From Anaerolineales bacterium UBA6663 (lineage in GTDB: Bacteria; Chloroflexota; Anaerolineae; Anaerolineales; UBA6663): a DNA stretch of 34,623 nt. Positions 14,834-22,501 of the stretch are shown in pieces (position 1 is the stretch's first letter; every line of letters starts with the position of its first letter). The DNA lies in the NCBI GenBank assembly GCA_002455335.1, contig DKKP01000134.1, forward strand, positions 7,765 through 42,387, written 5' to 3'. A program made the position numbers and the translations under genes. Under the pieces are notes generated by a model. That model saw only the letters and a program-made list of their open reading frames with translations, did not search any database and had not been told where the DNA came from.

Positions 14834-15510
14834 TTGCGGTCGAAGCCTCCGAGGCCTGGCGCGGGCGTCATCCTGGCGCGGCTGTCGGGTTCCTCGAGGT
14901 CTCCGATGTGCGTAACCCGGCTGAGCACGCCGGGCTCGAGGCGCGTAAGCGCGCGCTCGAGACCGAGTTGCGCGAGCGACTCGGCCGGCTGGAGCGCAAG
15001 GCTCTGGCTCAGCATGCGGTCCTGCCGGCCTACGCCGCCTACTACAAGGCCTTCCAGAAGACCTACCACGTCCAGGCCCAACTCGAGTCGGTGGTGCTGA
15101 AGGGCAGGGCGTTGCCGAGCGTCGCGGCGCTGGTCGAGGCGATGTTCATGGCCGAGCTCAAGAACCTGCTGCTGACCGCCGGCCACGATGCGGCTGCGTT
15201 GCGCGGCCCGGTTCGCGTCGACGTCGCGGCCGGCGACGAGCGCTATATGAGCTTGCGCGGCCAGCCGCAGATGCTCAAGCCCGGCGACATGTTCATGGCC
15301 GATGAAGAGGGCGTGATCTCGAGCATCCTCTTCGGGCCGGATCAGCGCACCCCGATCCAGGCATCCACCACGCACGTGTTGTTCGCTGTGTACGCTCCGG
15401 CCGGCATCGGGGCTCAGGCCGTCGACGCGCACCTGCACGATATCCTCGAGCTCGTGCGGGTCGTGGCGCCGTCGGCCGCTCTTGAGGCCCTGACGGTGTT
15501 CGGCGGCTGA
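14830..15510 (+). CDS. B3/B4 tRNA-binding domain protein (free-standing PheT editing-like domain)
   Basis: This 226-residue protein consists of the B3/B4 domain found inside the beta subunit of phenylalanyl-tRNA synthetase, here alone. Landmarks are YYKAFQKTYHVQAQLESVVLKGRALPSVAALVEAMFMAELKNLLLTAGHD and the later ISSILFGPDQRTPI...THVLFAVYAP. Free-standing members are suspected of hydrolysing mischarged tRNA or of binding amino-acid-like ligands; none of this can be shown here. It is coupled by ATGA to the HugZ-like gene. The start is fixed by that overlap. Confidence 0.85.
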   Translation: MIAVEASEAWRGRHPGAAVGFLEVSDVRNPAEHAGLEARKRALETELRERLGRLERKALAQHAVLPAYAAYYKAFQKTYHVQAQLESVVLKGRALPSVAALVEAMFMAELKNLLLTAGHDAAALRGPVRVDVAAGDERYMSLRGQPQMLKPGDMFMADEEGVISSILFGPDQRTPIQASTTHVLFAVYAPAGIGAQAVDAHLHDILELVRVVAPSAALEALTVFGG

Positions 15511-15560
15511 GGGGGCTGCTGCTCTGGCCGGGCCGCCCGCAGGGCACGTGGCGCCGGCGG

Positions 15561-15677
15561 TCAGGCCTTCTTCGCGGACTCAGGCGTGCGGCCGCGGTTG
15601 AGGAACTTGAGGATTGCGGGCTGTAGCCACAACACGAGACCGCTGAGGCCGACGATCGGAACCACAGCATATTGCAT
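15561..15677 (-). CDS. Possible 38-residue single-span membrane peptide or gene fragment
   Basis: This short frame begins MQYAVVPIVGLSGLVLWLQ and ends KFLNRGRTPESAKKA. It contains one strongly hydrophobic span (about residues 3-20) followed by a basic tail, so it would sit in the membrane with a cytoplasmic C-terminus. The frame extends upstream about 23 codons (RPGRRLNAPLRAAL) before a stop, and no good ribosome-binding site stands before the ATG. It lies after the TetR gene on the same strand. It may be the 3' end of a deleted membrane-protein gene. I do not recognise the family. Confidence 0.3.
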   Translation of the reverse strand: MQYAVVPIVGLSGLVLWLQPAILKFLNRGRTPESAKKA

Positions 15678-15793
15678 CAGGGCGGCGCGCAGCGGTGCGT
15701 TGAGCCGGCGACCCGGGCGGCTGGAGCTTGGTCGGAAACTGGGTCAGCATAGGCTTGTGCGTTGGACCTCCGCGCTGCGAGATGCGGGCTGGG

Positions 15794-16477
15794 TCACGCA
15801 CGACCCGACCGTCGCGGACGCCGTTTGGGTGTGGGCTCAGGTTTACGCCGTCGCTGTCGGACCCGAGCACCGGCAAGCCCGCACAGCGCTCGCTCGATTG
15901 TGGCGTCGATCAGCGCACTGTCGATCGCGTCCCCGGTGAAGAGCAGCCGCGCATACAGCGGCCCGCCGAGGGCTTCGAGAAGGCGCCCGGGGTCGAGACC
16001 CGGCGCGATCTCGCGCCGCTTGATCGCCCGGGCGATGAGCTCGTCGAACGTCTTGAGACGGGCCTCCCAATAGGCCTTGCGCTGAACCTGCAACTGCGGC
16101 CGCCGCAGCGCCAACGCGCCGAGCTGGAGCAGGGCGCTGCCGAAGGACGATTGAAGCAGGCTCGCGGCTTCGCCGAGATAGGCGCGCAGATCGCCGCGCA
16201 GCGTCCCCGTATCGGGCAGCGGCAGCGCGGCTTCCGCGTGCGTCATCAGCACCTCCATCAAGAGCGTGTCGCGGTCGCCCCAGCGCCTATAGATCGTCGT
16301 CGGGTTAACGCCGGCCAACCGCGCGATCTCCACCACCCCGATGTCATCCAGCCCTTTCTCGATCAGAATCGATTCTGTGGCCGCGGCCACGGCCTCCCAG
16401 ACGCGTTGGCTGCGCCCGCCGGGCCGCCGCTGGCGGCCCGTGCTGGCGCGTTTTTCGGGCTTGATCGCTGGCTTCAT
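15794..16477 (-). CDS. TetR/AcrR family transcriptional regulator
   Basis: This 227-residue repressor has an N-terminal TetR HTH (about residues 24-70): RVWEAVAAATESILIEKGLDDIGVVEIARLAGVNPTTIYRRWGDRDTLL, a clear match. The ligand-binding domain follows (~75-200) and the C-terminus is a basic Arg/Lys/Pro tail (RQRRRKPEPTPKRRPRRSGRA) of unknown use. It is divergent from the alpha/beta hydrolase gene, and the 102-base gap contains overlapping divergent promoters and a palindrome, so autoregulation and control of the hydrolase are likely. The start is the ATG at 16477; the gap beyond it is A/T-rich and non-coding. Confidence 0.92.
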   Translation of the reverse strand: MKPAIKPEKRASTGRQRRPGGRSQRVWEAVAAATESILIEKGLDDIGVVEIARLAGVNPTTIYRRWGDRDTLLMEVLMTHAEAALPLPDTGTLRGDLRAYLGEAASLLQSSFGSALLQLGALALRRPQLQVQRKAYWEARLKTFDELIARAIKRREIAPGLDPGRLLEALGGPLYARLLFTGDAIDSALIDATIERALCGLAGARVRQRRRKPEPTPKRRPRRSGRA

Positions 16478-16510
16478 GCCCTCGCTCCGTTCCTTGAATG
16501 TTTAAGGCAA

Positions 16511-16538
16511 ATCCTATTGCATTAGAGCAAGATGTCAA
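16511..16538 (-). promoter_or_regulatory. Promoter of the tetR gene (TTGACA-N16-TAGGAT)
   Basis: On the minus strand TTGACA lies at 16538-16533 and TAGGAT at 16516-16511, separated by 16 bases. The -35 is a perfect consensus match. It overlaps the promoter read in the other direction, so the two probably exclude each other or are co-repressed. Confidence 0.6.
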
Positions 16539-16545
16539 GTATCCT
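16517..16545 (+). promoter_or_regulatory. Promoter of the alpha/beta hydrolase gene (TTGCAT-N17-TATCCT)
   Basis: TTGCAT lies at 16517-16522 and TATCCT at 16540-16545, 17 bases apart. Transcription would start near 16552, inside the palindrome listed next. Placement of an operator over the start site fits repression by the divergent TetR protein. Confidence 0.55.
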
Positions 16546-16549
16546 AAGA

Positions 16550-16569
16550 AAAGCAAAGTATTTTGCTTT
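16550..16569. promoter_or_regulatory. Perfect 8-bp palindrome, likely TetR operator
   Basis: AAAGCAAA (16550-16557) and TTTGCTTT (16562-16569) flank GTAT. The partial symmetry extends outward to CTAA and TTAG. The size suits a TetR dimer, and it overlaps the predicted start of hydrolase transcription while ending two bases before the hydrolase ribosome-binding site (GGAGGG at 16571). Confidence 0.65.
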
Positions 16570-16579
16570 AGGAGGGTAA

Positions 16580-17755
16580 ATGACACACCATCGTGCCGCG
16601 GCGTTTCCGGTGGGCTACCACACGCTGCACCCGGATGTCAGTATCAATTTCCAGATGAACCGGTTCTACAACTGGGTTGGCGAGCCGCTCATGCTGGAGG
16701 AACTCCGCGCAGCCGCCGGTCGGATCGACACGTACGAAGACCTGCGGCACGAGGTCCTGGCCCTGGCCGAGCAGGCACTGGCGGCCGGACGGACCCTCGC
16801 CGGCGCCTACTATCTGCGGCTGGCCGAGTTCTTCATCTTTGCTGAGGACCCTGCCAAGGGAACGGTGCGCCAACGCTTTCTCGATCTCGTCCGCGCGTCC
16901 TACGGTATCCGGGCATCGGACCGGATCGGGATCCCCTATCAAAAGGCTCGGCTCTGGGCCTATCGTTTCACGGCGCAACGCGCGCTCGGCACGCTCGTGA
17001 TCTTTGGCGGCTTCGACAGCTATCTCGAAGAGTGGTTTCCGATGTTCGAATGGCTGCGCGACGCCGGTTACGACGTGATCGCTTTCGAAGGACCTGGTCA
17101 GGGTGCGGTTCTGGAGGATGAGCGACTGGCGATGACCGAGGCCTGGGATCGGCCGGTACGCGCCGTGCTGGATCACTTTCAGGTGGACGACGTGACGCTG
17201 ATCGGCCTGTCGTTGGGCGGCGGGCTTGTGGTCAAGGCGGCGGCCGGCGAGCCGCGGGTTCGTCGCGTCGTGGCGGTCGACATCCTGGCCGATTTTCTCG
17301 AGGTGGTGCTCCGGCAAGCGAGCCCGATCGTGCGCGCCGGCGTGAAGCTCCTGCTCCACCTGAAGGCAGCGGGCGTGGTGGATATGCTGGTGCGCGCCGT
17401 CATGCGCCGCAGCCGAGTGATCGACTGGGGCGTCCGGCAGGGCATGCACGTCTTTGGCGTCAGGAGTCCCTATGCCTTCTTTGCCGCCGCGCGTCGGTTC
17501 AATACGCGCTCGGCATCGCGACAGATCACCCAGGACTGTCTCCTGTTGGCAGGCGCCGACGATCACTACGTGTCCGTCGGCCAGTTGCACGAGCAGATCG
17601 GGCGATTGACACGGGCGCGCTCGATCACGGCCCGCATCTTCACAGCGCACGAATCGGCCCAGAACCACTGTCAGGTCGGCAACCTCAGTTTGGTGCTCGA
17701 TGTCGTCGTGAACTGGGTTCAGCTTACGACCCGCGGCGCTTCGGCGGCCCAATGA
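16580..17755 (+). CDS. Alpha/beta hydrolase (FrsA/DUF1100-like)
   Basis: This 391-residue protein has a helical N-terminal part (~1-125) and an alpha/beta hydrolase domain. Catalytic candidates are the elbow GLSLGGG (Ser211), the Asp in GADDHY (327-328) and the His in ESAQNHC (His363). IFGGFDSYLEEWF (~141-153) corresponds to the oxyanion region and AFEGPGQG to the following conserved turn; both are usual in FrsA-like 2,6-dihydropseudooxynicotine-hydrolase-type proteins. Substrate unknown. The start follows GGAGGG. It stands opposite the tetR gene and is followed 14 bases later by the HXXEE gene, probably one transcript. Confidence 0.88.
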   Translation: MTHHRAAAFPVGYHTLHPDVSINFQMNRFYNWVGEPLMLEELRAAAGRIDTYEDLRHEVLALAEQALAAGRTLAGAYYLRLAEFFIFAEDPAKGTVRQRFLDLVRASYGIRASDRIGIPYQKARLWAYRFTAQRALGTLVIFGGFDSYLEEWFPMFEWLRDAGYDVIAFEGPGQGAVLEDERLAMTEAWDRPVRAVLDHFQVDDVTLIGLSLGGGLVVKAAAGEPRVRRVVAVDILADFLEVVLRQASPIVRAGVKLLLHLKAAGVVDMLVRAVMRRSRVIDWGVRQGMHVFGVRSPYAFFAAARRFNTRSASRQITQDCLLLAGADDHYVSVGQLHEQIGRLTRARSITARIFTAHESAQNHCQVGNLSLVLDVVVNWVQLTTRGASAAQ

Positions 17756-17769
17756 CGTGGTGGTGATCC

Positions 17770-18300
17770 ATGAGTGAATCAAGCATCTTCTCATTGCTGC
17801 CCGTGGTCTTCATGCTCCACGACTTCGAGGAGCTGATCCTGTTCAGGCCCTGGCTGGCGAAGCATCGGGCCGAGATCCGTGAACGTTTTCCGGCCGTCGA
17901 CCGGCTGCTCGCGCGCACGCACGATGGCCTGTCGCAGGCGGCGTTGACCGTGGCCGTGCTCCACGAGTTCGCCTTGATCGCGGCCGTGACCTATCTGGCG
18001 CTGGCGCTCGATCTGCCCGGCCTGTGGTTCGGGGCATGCTTCGCGTTCGCGGCGCATCTGCTTGTGCACATCGGTCAATGGCTGATCTTTGGGCGCTATG
18101 TGCCCGTGATCATCACGTCGTGGCTGGCGCTGCCGTATTGCGCCTATGCATTGTCCACGTTCCTGGCGACGACGACCCTGCCGCACGGGCAGCTTGCGCT
18201 CTGGGCCCTGCTCGGCCTGGCTCTGACCGCGCTCAGCTTCCCGTCGGCGTTCGCGCTCGCGGCGCGTTTCGAGCGCTGGTTGATTCAGCGATATCTTTAG
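17770..18300 (+). CDS. HXXEE domain membrane protein
   Basis: This 176-residue protein has about four to five membrane spans. The defining motif HDFEE (HxxEE) sits near the N-terminus in LPVVFMLHDFEELILFRPWL, and additional His residues lie in membrane segments (VLHEFALI, AHLLVHIGQW), as is usual in this family of unknown function. The conserved His/Glu set suggests a metal or haem site, but this is not shown. GTGGTGATCC precedes the ATG with a weak GGTGG. It is probably in one transcript with the hydrolase upstream and the DinB gene downstream. Confidence 0.85.
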   Translation: MSESSIFSLLPVVFMLHDFEELILFRPWLAKHRAEIRERFPAVDRLLARTHDGLSQAALTVAVLHEFALIAAVTYLALALDLPGLWFGACFAFAAHLLVHIGQWLIFGRYVPVIITSWLALPYCAYALSTFLATTTLPHGQLALWALLGLALTALSFPSAFALAARFERWLIQRYL

Positions 18301-18326
18301 GCGGGATCAGCGTTCACGGAGGAGTC

Positions 18327-18818
18327 ATGGGACCCACGGAGTTCAACCAGCTTGTGGCCTACAGCGCCTGGGCGACGGACCGGATCCTCGCAACCTGTGA
18401 GCCGCTCACGCCGGAGGCGTTTGCGCAGCCGGTGACGCCGGACCCCGGCTGGGGTAGCCTGCGCGGGCTCCTTGTGCATGCGCTCGATGCCGAATATGGC
18501 TGGCGCACTGTGCTCGAGGGCGAGTCGGATTCGGGTGTGCTCGAGGAGATCGACTTCCCGGATGTGGCGACGTTGCGCACACGGTGGGCCGAGGAGCATG
18601 CGGCCTGGGCGCGCTTCGCGGCGGCACTGACGCCGGAGCGTCTCGCCGACGGCTATGGCGAGCGGCCCGATGACGGCCCGCGGGTCTGGCAGACGATCAT
18701 GCACGTGCTCTTCCACAGCGCCCAACACCGCAGCGAAGCGGCTGCGATCCTGACCGGGATGGGGCACTCGCCTGGAGAACTCGACCTCGACGTCTATCTG
18801 CGCGCCACGCAGGGCTGA
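18327..18818 (+). CDS. DinB family protein
   Basis: This 163-residue four-helix-bundle protein has the family metal ligands: His in LRGLLVHALDAEYGWR and a His pair near the C-terminus in TIMHVLFHSAQHRSEAAAIL. DinB/YfiT proteins bind metal and include thiol-dependent transferases; the N-terminal LVAYSAWATDRIL is also typical. Whether this one is an enzyme is unknown. The start at 18327 is fixed by GGAGGAG just upstream; the open frame continues further 5' only as an antisense-type artefact within the HXXEE gene. Confidence 0.9.
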   Translation: MGPTEFNQLVAYSAWATDRILATCEPLTPEAFAQPVTPDPGWGSLRGLLVHALDAEYGWRTVLEGESDSGVLEEIDFPDVATLRTRWAEEHAAWARFAAALTPERLADGYGERPDDGPRVWQTIMHVLFHSAQHRSEAAAILTGMGHSPGELDLDVYLRATQG

Positions 18819-18894
18819 GGTCCCGGGTGTGCGTTGCAGCTTCCCAGACCCTCAAGAGCCTGTCCAGGTGTTTGACCCCTGAGACGTGAACGCG

Positions 18895-19125
18895 TCACCG
18901 ATGCGAGCTGCTCCCCAGCACGCGGCTCACGCGGATCTGAAACACCGACGCCAGCCTCAGCCCGAGGTCACGCACGTTGCGCAGCAGGGCATTTAGCGCG
19001 GCCTGGTCGGGCACCGGGCCACCGATCGAGGTCTCGCCGTCGGTCAGGCGCGTGATCGCCATGCCGTGGAACGCCGACGCCCAGGCATCGTCGAGGTATC
19101 CCTCGACCTTGATCTCGTAGACCAT
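18895..19125 (-). CDS. Small conserved hypothetical protein
   Basis: This 76-residue protein begins MVYEIKVEGYLDDAWASAFHGM and continues AITRLTDGETSIGGPVPDQAALNALLRNVRDLGLRLASVFQIR in outline. The pattern 'YEIrveGhLd..ws.wF.gm.i....dG.t.l.GPv.DQaaLhglL.kirDLgl.L.sv' is familiar as a small conserved protein of Chloroflexota and Actinobacteria, often next to an MDR oxidoreductase as here. No known function. It lies five bases downstream of the oxidoreductase gene on the same strand and is likely cotranslated. Confidence 0.75.
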   Translation of the reverse strand: MVYEIKVEGYLDDAWASAFHGMAITRLTDGETSIGGPVPDQAALNALLRNVRDLGLRLASVFQIRVSRVLGSSSHR

Positions 19126-19130
19126 GCGGC

Positions 19131-20093
19131 TCAGGCCTGCACTCCGATCACGACCTTGCCCTTCGTGTGCCCGCGCTCCACATGTCGGTGCGCGTCGGAC
19201 GTGTGATCGAGCGGGTAGACCTTATCGATCACGGGCCGCAGCTGGCCCGTCTCACACAGGTTGCTGATCGCGGCGAGGTCGTTTGCGTTGGCGTTCGCCA
19301 GATGCATCTTCGCCCGGTTGTCGCCGCGCAGGGCGCTCCAGCCCAACTGGAGCAACTGGCTCCTGACTTTCAACGGGTTCTCGAGCACGATAACGCCGTT
19401 GGGTTTCAAGGCGCGCGTGCTCTCGAGATAGGCACGCTTGCCGACGGCGTCGTAAATCACGTCGTAGCGCTTACCCGCGCGGGTGAAGTCGTCGCGCGTG
19501 TAGTCGATCACGTGATCGGCGCCGAGCGCCTGCACCCAGCCGAGGTTCGGGCCGCTGCACACGGCCGTGACCTCGGCCCCGAGCGCTTTAGCGATCTGCA
19601 CGGCCATATGCCCAACGCCTCCGGCCGCGCCATTGACCAGCACGGTCTGACCGGGGCGCAGCCCGGCCAAATCGCGCAGGCCTTGCAGCGCGGTCAGCGC
19701 GACGGTCGGCAGCGCCGCGGCCTCCTCGTACGACAGCCCCTGTGGGAGCGGCGCCAGCGCACCTTCGCCGGCTCTGACCACCTCGGCGTGCGCGCCGAAG
19801 CAGCCGCCGTAAACGGCATCGCCGACCTTGAAACGCGTCACCTCAGGCCCGGCCGCGAGCACGGTCCCGGCGACGTCGATCCCAAGCACGGGCGCCTTCG
19901 GCCTGAACCAGCCCTGGTCGAACCGGATCGGCAGGAAGCCTGAGCGGTAGAGCACGTCGAAGGGATTCATTGAAGCCGCGTGGACCCGGATCAACATCCG
20001 CTTGCTATCCTCCGGGCGTAACACGGGCGCCGGGATGTCTTCACACGTGACGACCTCGGGCGGGCCATAGGTTCGATAGACGGCAGCCTTCAT
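19131..20093 (-). CDS. Zinc-free MDR oxidoreductase (quinone oxidoreductase-like)
   Basis: This 320-residue protein of the medium-chain dehydrogenase superfamily has an N-terminal GroES-like domain (MKAAVYRTYGPPEVV, SMNPFDVLYRSGF, LGIDVAGTVLAAGPEV) and a Rossmann domain with VLVNGAAGGVGHMAVQIAKALGA as the NADPH-binding turn, then GADHVIDYTRDDF and YDVIYDAVG. Structural zinc Cys residues are absent, so it belongs to the QOR group, which reduces quinones or enones with NADPH. The start at 20093 has GAGG upstream; the frame runs far beyond as a chance open frame through the methyltransferase antisense strand. A related paralogue lies at 21439. Confidence 0.92.
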   Translation of the reverse strand: MKAAVYRTYGPPEVVTCEDIPAPVLRPEDSKRMLIRVHAASMNPFDVLYRSGFLPIRFDQGWFRPKAPVLGIDVAGTVLAAGPEVTRFKVGDAVYGGCFGAHAEVVRAGEGALAPLPQGLSYEEAAALPTVALTALQGLRDLAGLRPGQTVLVNGAAGGVGHMAVQIAKALGAEVTAVCSGPNLGWVQALGADHVIDYTRDDFTRAGKRYDVIYDAVGKRAYLESTRALKPNGVIVLENPLKVRSQLLQLGWSALRGDNRAKMHLANANANDLAAISNLCETGQLRPVIDKVYPLDHTSDAHRHVERGHTKGKVVIGVQA

Positions 20094-20201
20094 ACGGGAC
20101 CTCGCGTTCACAGGATACAAGTAGTATGCGGCCTCGCACGCCGGACGCCAAGCTACCAAAGTAGGGTCCGGCTCGCCGAAGAGGGTGCGACAATTCCCAC
20201 C

Positions 20202-20837
20202 ATGGATCCCAAGGACATCGTTCGCAGCGGATACGACAGGGTCTCGCGCGCCTATCGCGGCGATGAGGTGAATGCGGAGGAGGCCGCGAAATACGCGGCC
20301 TGGATCGACGCCCTCATCGAGCGCATCGGGCCGCCCGGCGACGTGCTCGAGCTCGGCTGCGGCAACGGCGTGCCGACCGCCCGGCTCCTGATCGAAGCGG
20401 GGTATCGCGTCACAGGCGTCGATATCTCCCCGGTTCAGATCGAGCGCGCGCGCCAGCTTGTGCCGGCTGCCGAATTCGAGTGCGCCGACATGACGCAACT
20501 GCAGTTCGCCGAGAAACGGTTCTCGGCCATCGTGTCGCTCTACGCCATCATCCACGTCCCGGTCGCCGAGCAACCGGGCCTGTTGCGAAAGATCCGGGCG
20601 TGGCTGAAGCCTGGCGGCATCCTCTTGATCATCGTCGGAGCGACGGCGTGGACAGGCACTGAGGAGAACTGGCTCGACGTCGCCGGCGCCGCCATGTATT
20701 GGAGCCATGCGGATGCGGCAACGTACACGGCGTGGCTGACTTCCGCCGGATTCAGTGTGGAGTGGTCTCAATTCGTGCCCGAAGGCGACGGCGGGCATAC
20801 GCTGATCCTGGCGCGGGCGTCCGGGGCAACTCCTTAA
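20202..20837 (+). CDS. Class I SAM-dependent methyltransferase
   Basis: This 211-residue protein has motif I VLELGCGNGVPTARLL, motif II VTGVDISPVQIERAR, CADMTQLQF as motif post-II, FSAIVSLYAIIHVP (motif III region) and RKIRAWLKPGGILLIIVG, all in the expected order. The substrate is not evident. It starts at 20202 with no strong ribosome-binding site and is divergent from the oxidoreductase gene by 108 bases. The strand opposite it is also fully open, but this frame carries the domain motifs. Confidence 0.92.
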   Translation: MDPKDIVRSGYDRVSRAYRGDEVNAEEAAKYAAWIDALIERIGPPGDVLELGCGNGVPTARLLIEAGYRVTGVDISPVQIERARQLVPAAEFECADMTQLQFAEKRFSAIVSLYAIIHVPVAEQPGLLRKIRAWLKPGGILLIIVGATAWTGTEENWLDVAGAAMYWSHADAATYTAWLTSAGFSVEWSQFVPEGDGGHTLILARASGATP

Positions 20838-20857
20838 GCCCGGCTGCGGGTGGACGG

Positions 20858-21305
20858 CTACGGGAGGAGGCCGAGCTCGCGCGCCCGGGCGATGGCCTCG
20901 GTGCGGCGTTTGGCGTGGAGCTTCTCGAAGATCCACCCAGCAGGTCGCCGCGAGCACCGGCAAGTTGTGGCGGTCGAGGAAGCTCAGGGCGCGCTCCGCT
21001 TGCGCCAGGATCTCGGCGCTGTCGTGTCGCGACACCGCGAGGGTGGCGCGGATCGACGCGATGTGGCCGATCAGATCCCGCACCTGCGGGTCCGGATCGT
21101 GTTCGGTGAATCGGCTCTCGGCCACACGCAATTTGGGCTCGATCCCCTCCAGTCGGCCTGTGAAAAGGTCGGCCGAGGCCCAGATCACCCAAAGCGCCGG
21201 GTGTGTTTCAAGCGCCGCGGCCGGCAACGCTTCGAGCCAGGCCAAACCGGCAACCCCGAGTCTGTGGCGCTCACGCACCGGCTCGGGGGGCTGTAGCCGG
21301 AACAA
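20858..21305 (-). pseudogene. MalT/LuxR-type regulator remnant with large internal deletion
   Basis: Frame 1 (21305-20937) encodes a TPR-like stretch typical of MalT-family regulators: LAWLEALPAAALETHPALWV, TGRLEGIEPKLRVAE, IGHIASIRATLAVSR and AQAERALSFLDRHNLPVLAATCW. One base further, frame 2 (20935-20858) gives WIFEKLHAKRRTEAIARARE followed by LGLLP and a TAG, the precise end of a LuxR-type HTH (..hilrKLgvrnRteAvarAreLgLl). About 300 residues that normally separate these two parts are absent, as are the ATPase domain and N-terminus. The join is at about 20936. This is a truncated, internally deleted relic and not a gene. Confidence 0.85.
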
Positions 21306-21438
21306 TACCGCCGTCGATACTTAAGTTTCTTGGCCTGTTCGTCACGCCGCAGTAAGGTCTTTGGCGAACACCCCGGTCGTCGACGTGACGGCGGGCGCAC
21401 CCCGGTGCCCGCATCCCCGACCGGGCTGCGAGGAGACC

Positions 21439-22413
21439 ATGAAAGCCCTGCTCTGTGATCGTTACGGCCCGCCGGATGTGCTGGCCCTCTCGGATGTGCC
21501 GCGCCCGACACCGAAGGAGGATGAGGTCCTGATTCGCGTAAAAGCCGTCGCCCTCAACTCGGCCGACTGGCGGATCATGAACGGCGCGCTGCGCTTCGTC
21601 GGCTTCGGCCTGATGCGCCCGCGCCATCGCATCCTCGGCGCGGACGTGGCCGGCGAGGTCGTGTCGGTCGGTCGGGCCGTGACCGATCTCAACGTCGGCG
21701 ACGAAGTCTATGGCGATCTCTCCGAGGCCGGTTTTGGCGGGCTCGCCGAGTACGTCGCTGCCCCGGCCCGATTGATGGCCCGCAAGCCCGAGACGCTGAC
21801 GTTCGAGCAGGCCGCGGCAATCCCGTTGGCCGGCGCTACGGCGCTGCAGGGCGCGCAGCGCTGTGGCGAGATCCGGGGCGGGCAACGCGTGGCCGTGTAC
21901 GGTGCTTCGGGCGGCGTCGGCACGTACGCGGTTCAGATCGCGCGGGCTATGGGCGCGCACGTCACAGCGGCTGTGCGGGCGCACCACCGAATCGCGGCAC
22001 AGGCGTTGGGCGCTGACGCCGTCGTCGACAGCCGCGACTTCGCGACTGGCCAACCCGGCGAGCGCTTCGACGTGATCCTGGCGGTCAACAGCGATCGACC
22101 GCTGGCAGTCTTTCGCCGCGCGCTGACGCCGACCGGCACAGTCGTGGTGATGGGGGGCGGGATGCGTCATATCATCGAGGCGTTGGCGCTCGGCCCGTTG
22201 CTGTCGCGCCCGACGGGGCACAAGATCCGCAGCCTCTACGCCACGACGACGCGCGTTGACCTCGACGCGTTGTGCGCGCTGATCGACGCCGGCCGGGTCG
22301 CGCCCGTCATCGCCCGGACCTTCACGCTCGACCAGGCGGTCGATGCGTTTCGGTGCTTTGGCGCCGGGCGGCTGTTCGGCAAGGTCGTGGTGAGCGTCGC
22401 CGAGGGGCTGTGA
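21439..22413 (+). CDS. Zinc-free MDR oxidoreductase (NAD(P)-dependent alcohol dehydrogenase-like)
   Basis: This 324-residue paralogue of the oxidoreductase at 19131 has an N-terminal domain MKALLCDRYGPPDVLALSDV, ALNSADWRIMNGALRF, HRILGADVAGEVVSVGRAV, and a cofactor turn VAVYGASGGVGTYAVQIARAMGA followed by LGADAVVDSRDF. Zinc ligands are not seen. The family reduces quinones and conjugated ketones with NADPH. The start at 21439 follows GAGGAGACC; the upstream frame is open but unrelated. The 124 bases between the MalT relic and this start hold its promoter. Confidence 0.92.
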   Translation: MKALLCDRYGPPDVLALSDVPRPTPKEDEVLIRVKAVALNSADWRIMNGALRFVGFGLMRPRHRILGADVAGEVVSVGRAVTDLNVGDEVYGDLSEAGFGGLAEYVAAPARLMARKPETLTFEQAAAIPLAGATALQGAQRCGEIRGGQRVAVYGASGGVGTYAVQIARAMGAHVTAAVRAHHRIAAQALGADAVVDSRDFATGQPGERFDVILAVNSDRPLAVFRRALTPTGTVVVMGGGMRHIIEALALGPLLSRPTGHKIRSLYATTTRVDLDALCALIDAGRVAPVIARTFTLDQAVDAFRCFGAGRLFGKVVVSVAEGL

Positions 22414-22501
22414 CCCACCCGCAATTTTGCGGGTGACGGGTGCCTTGAAGACCTGTACCCTCCTCGCAGGTGGCGCTGCTATGTGCTGCAGGAGGTGGGT
22501 C

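Noticed and set aside
19131..21305. Open minus-strand frame of 724 codons
   Set aside because: Only its last 320 codons are a gene. The first part is the MalT relic and the middle is antisense to the methyltransferase. The ATG at 20093 with a ribosome-binding site is the true start.
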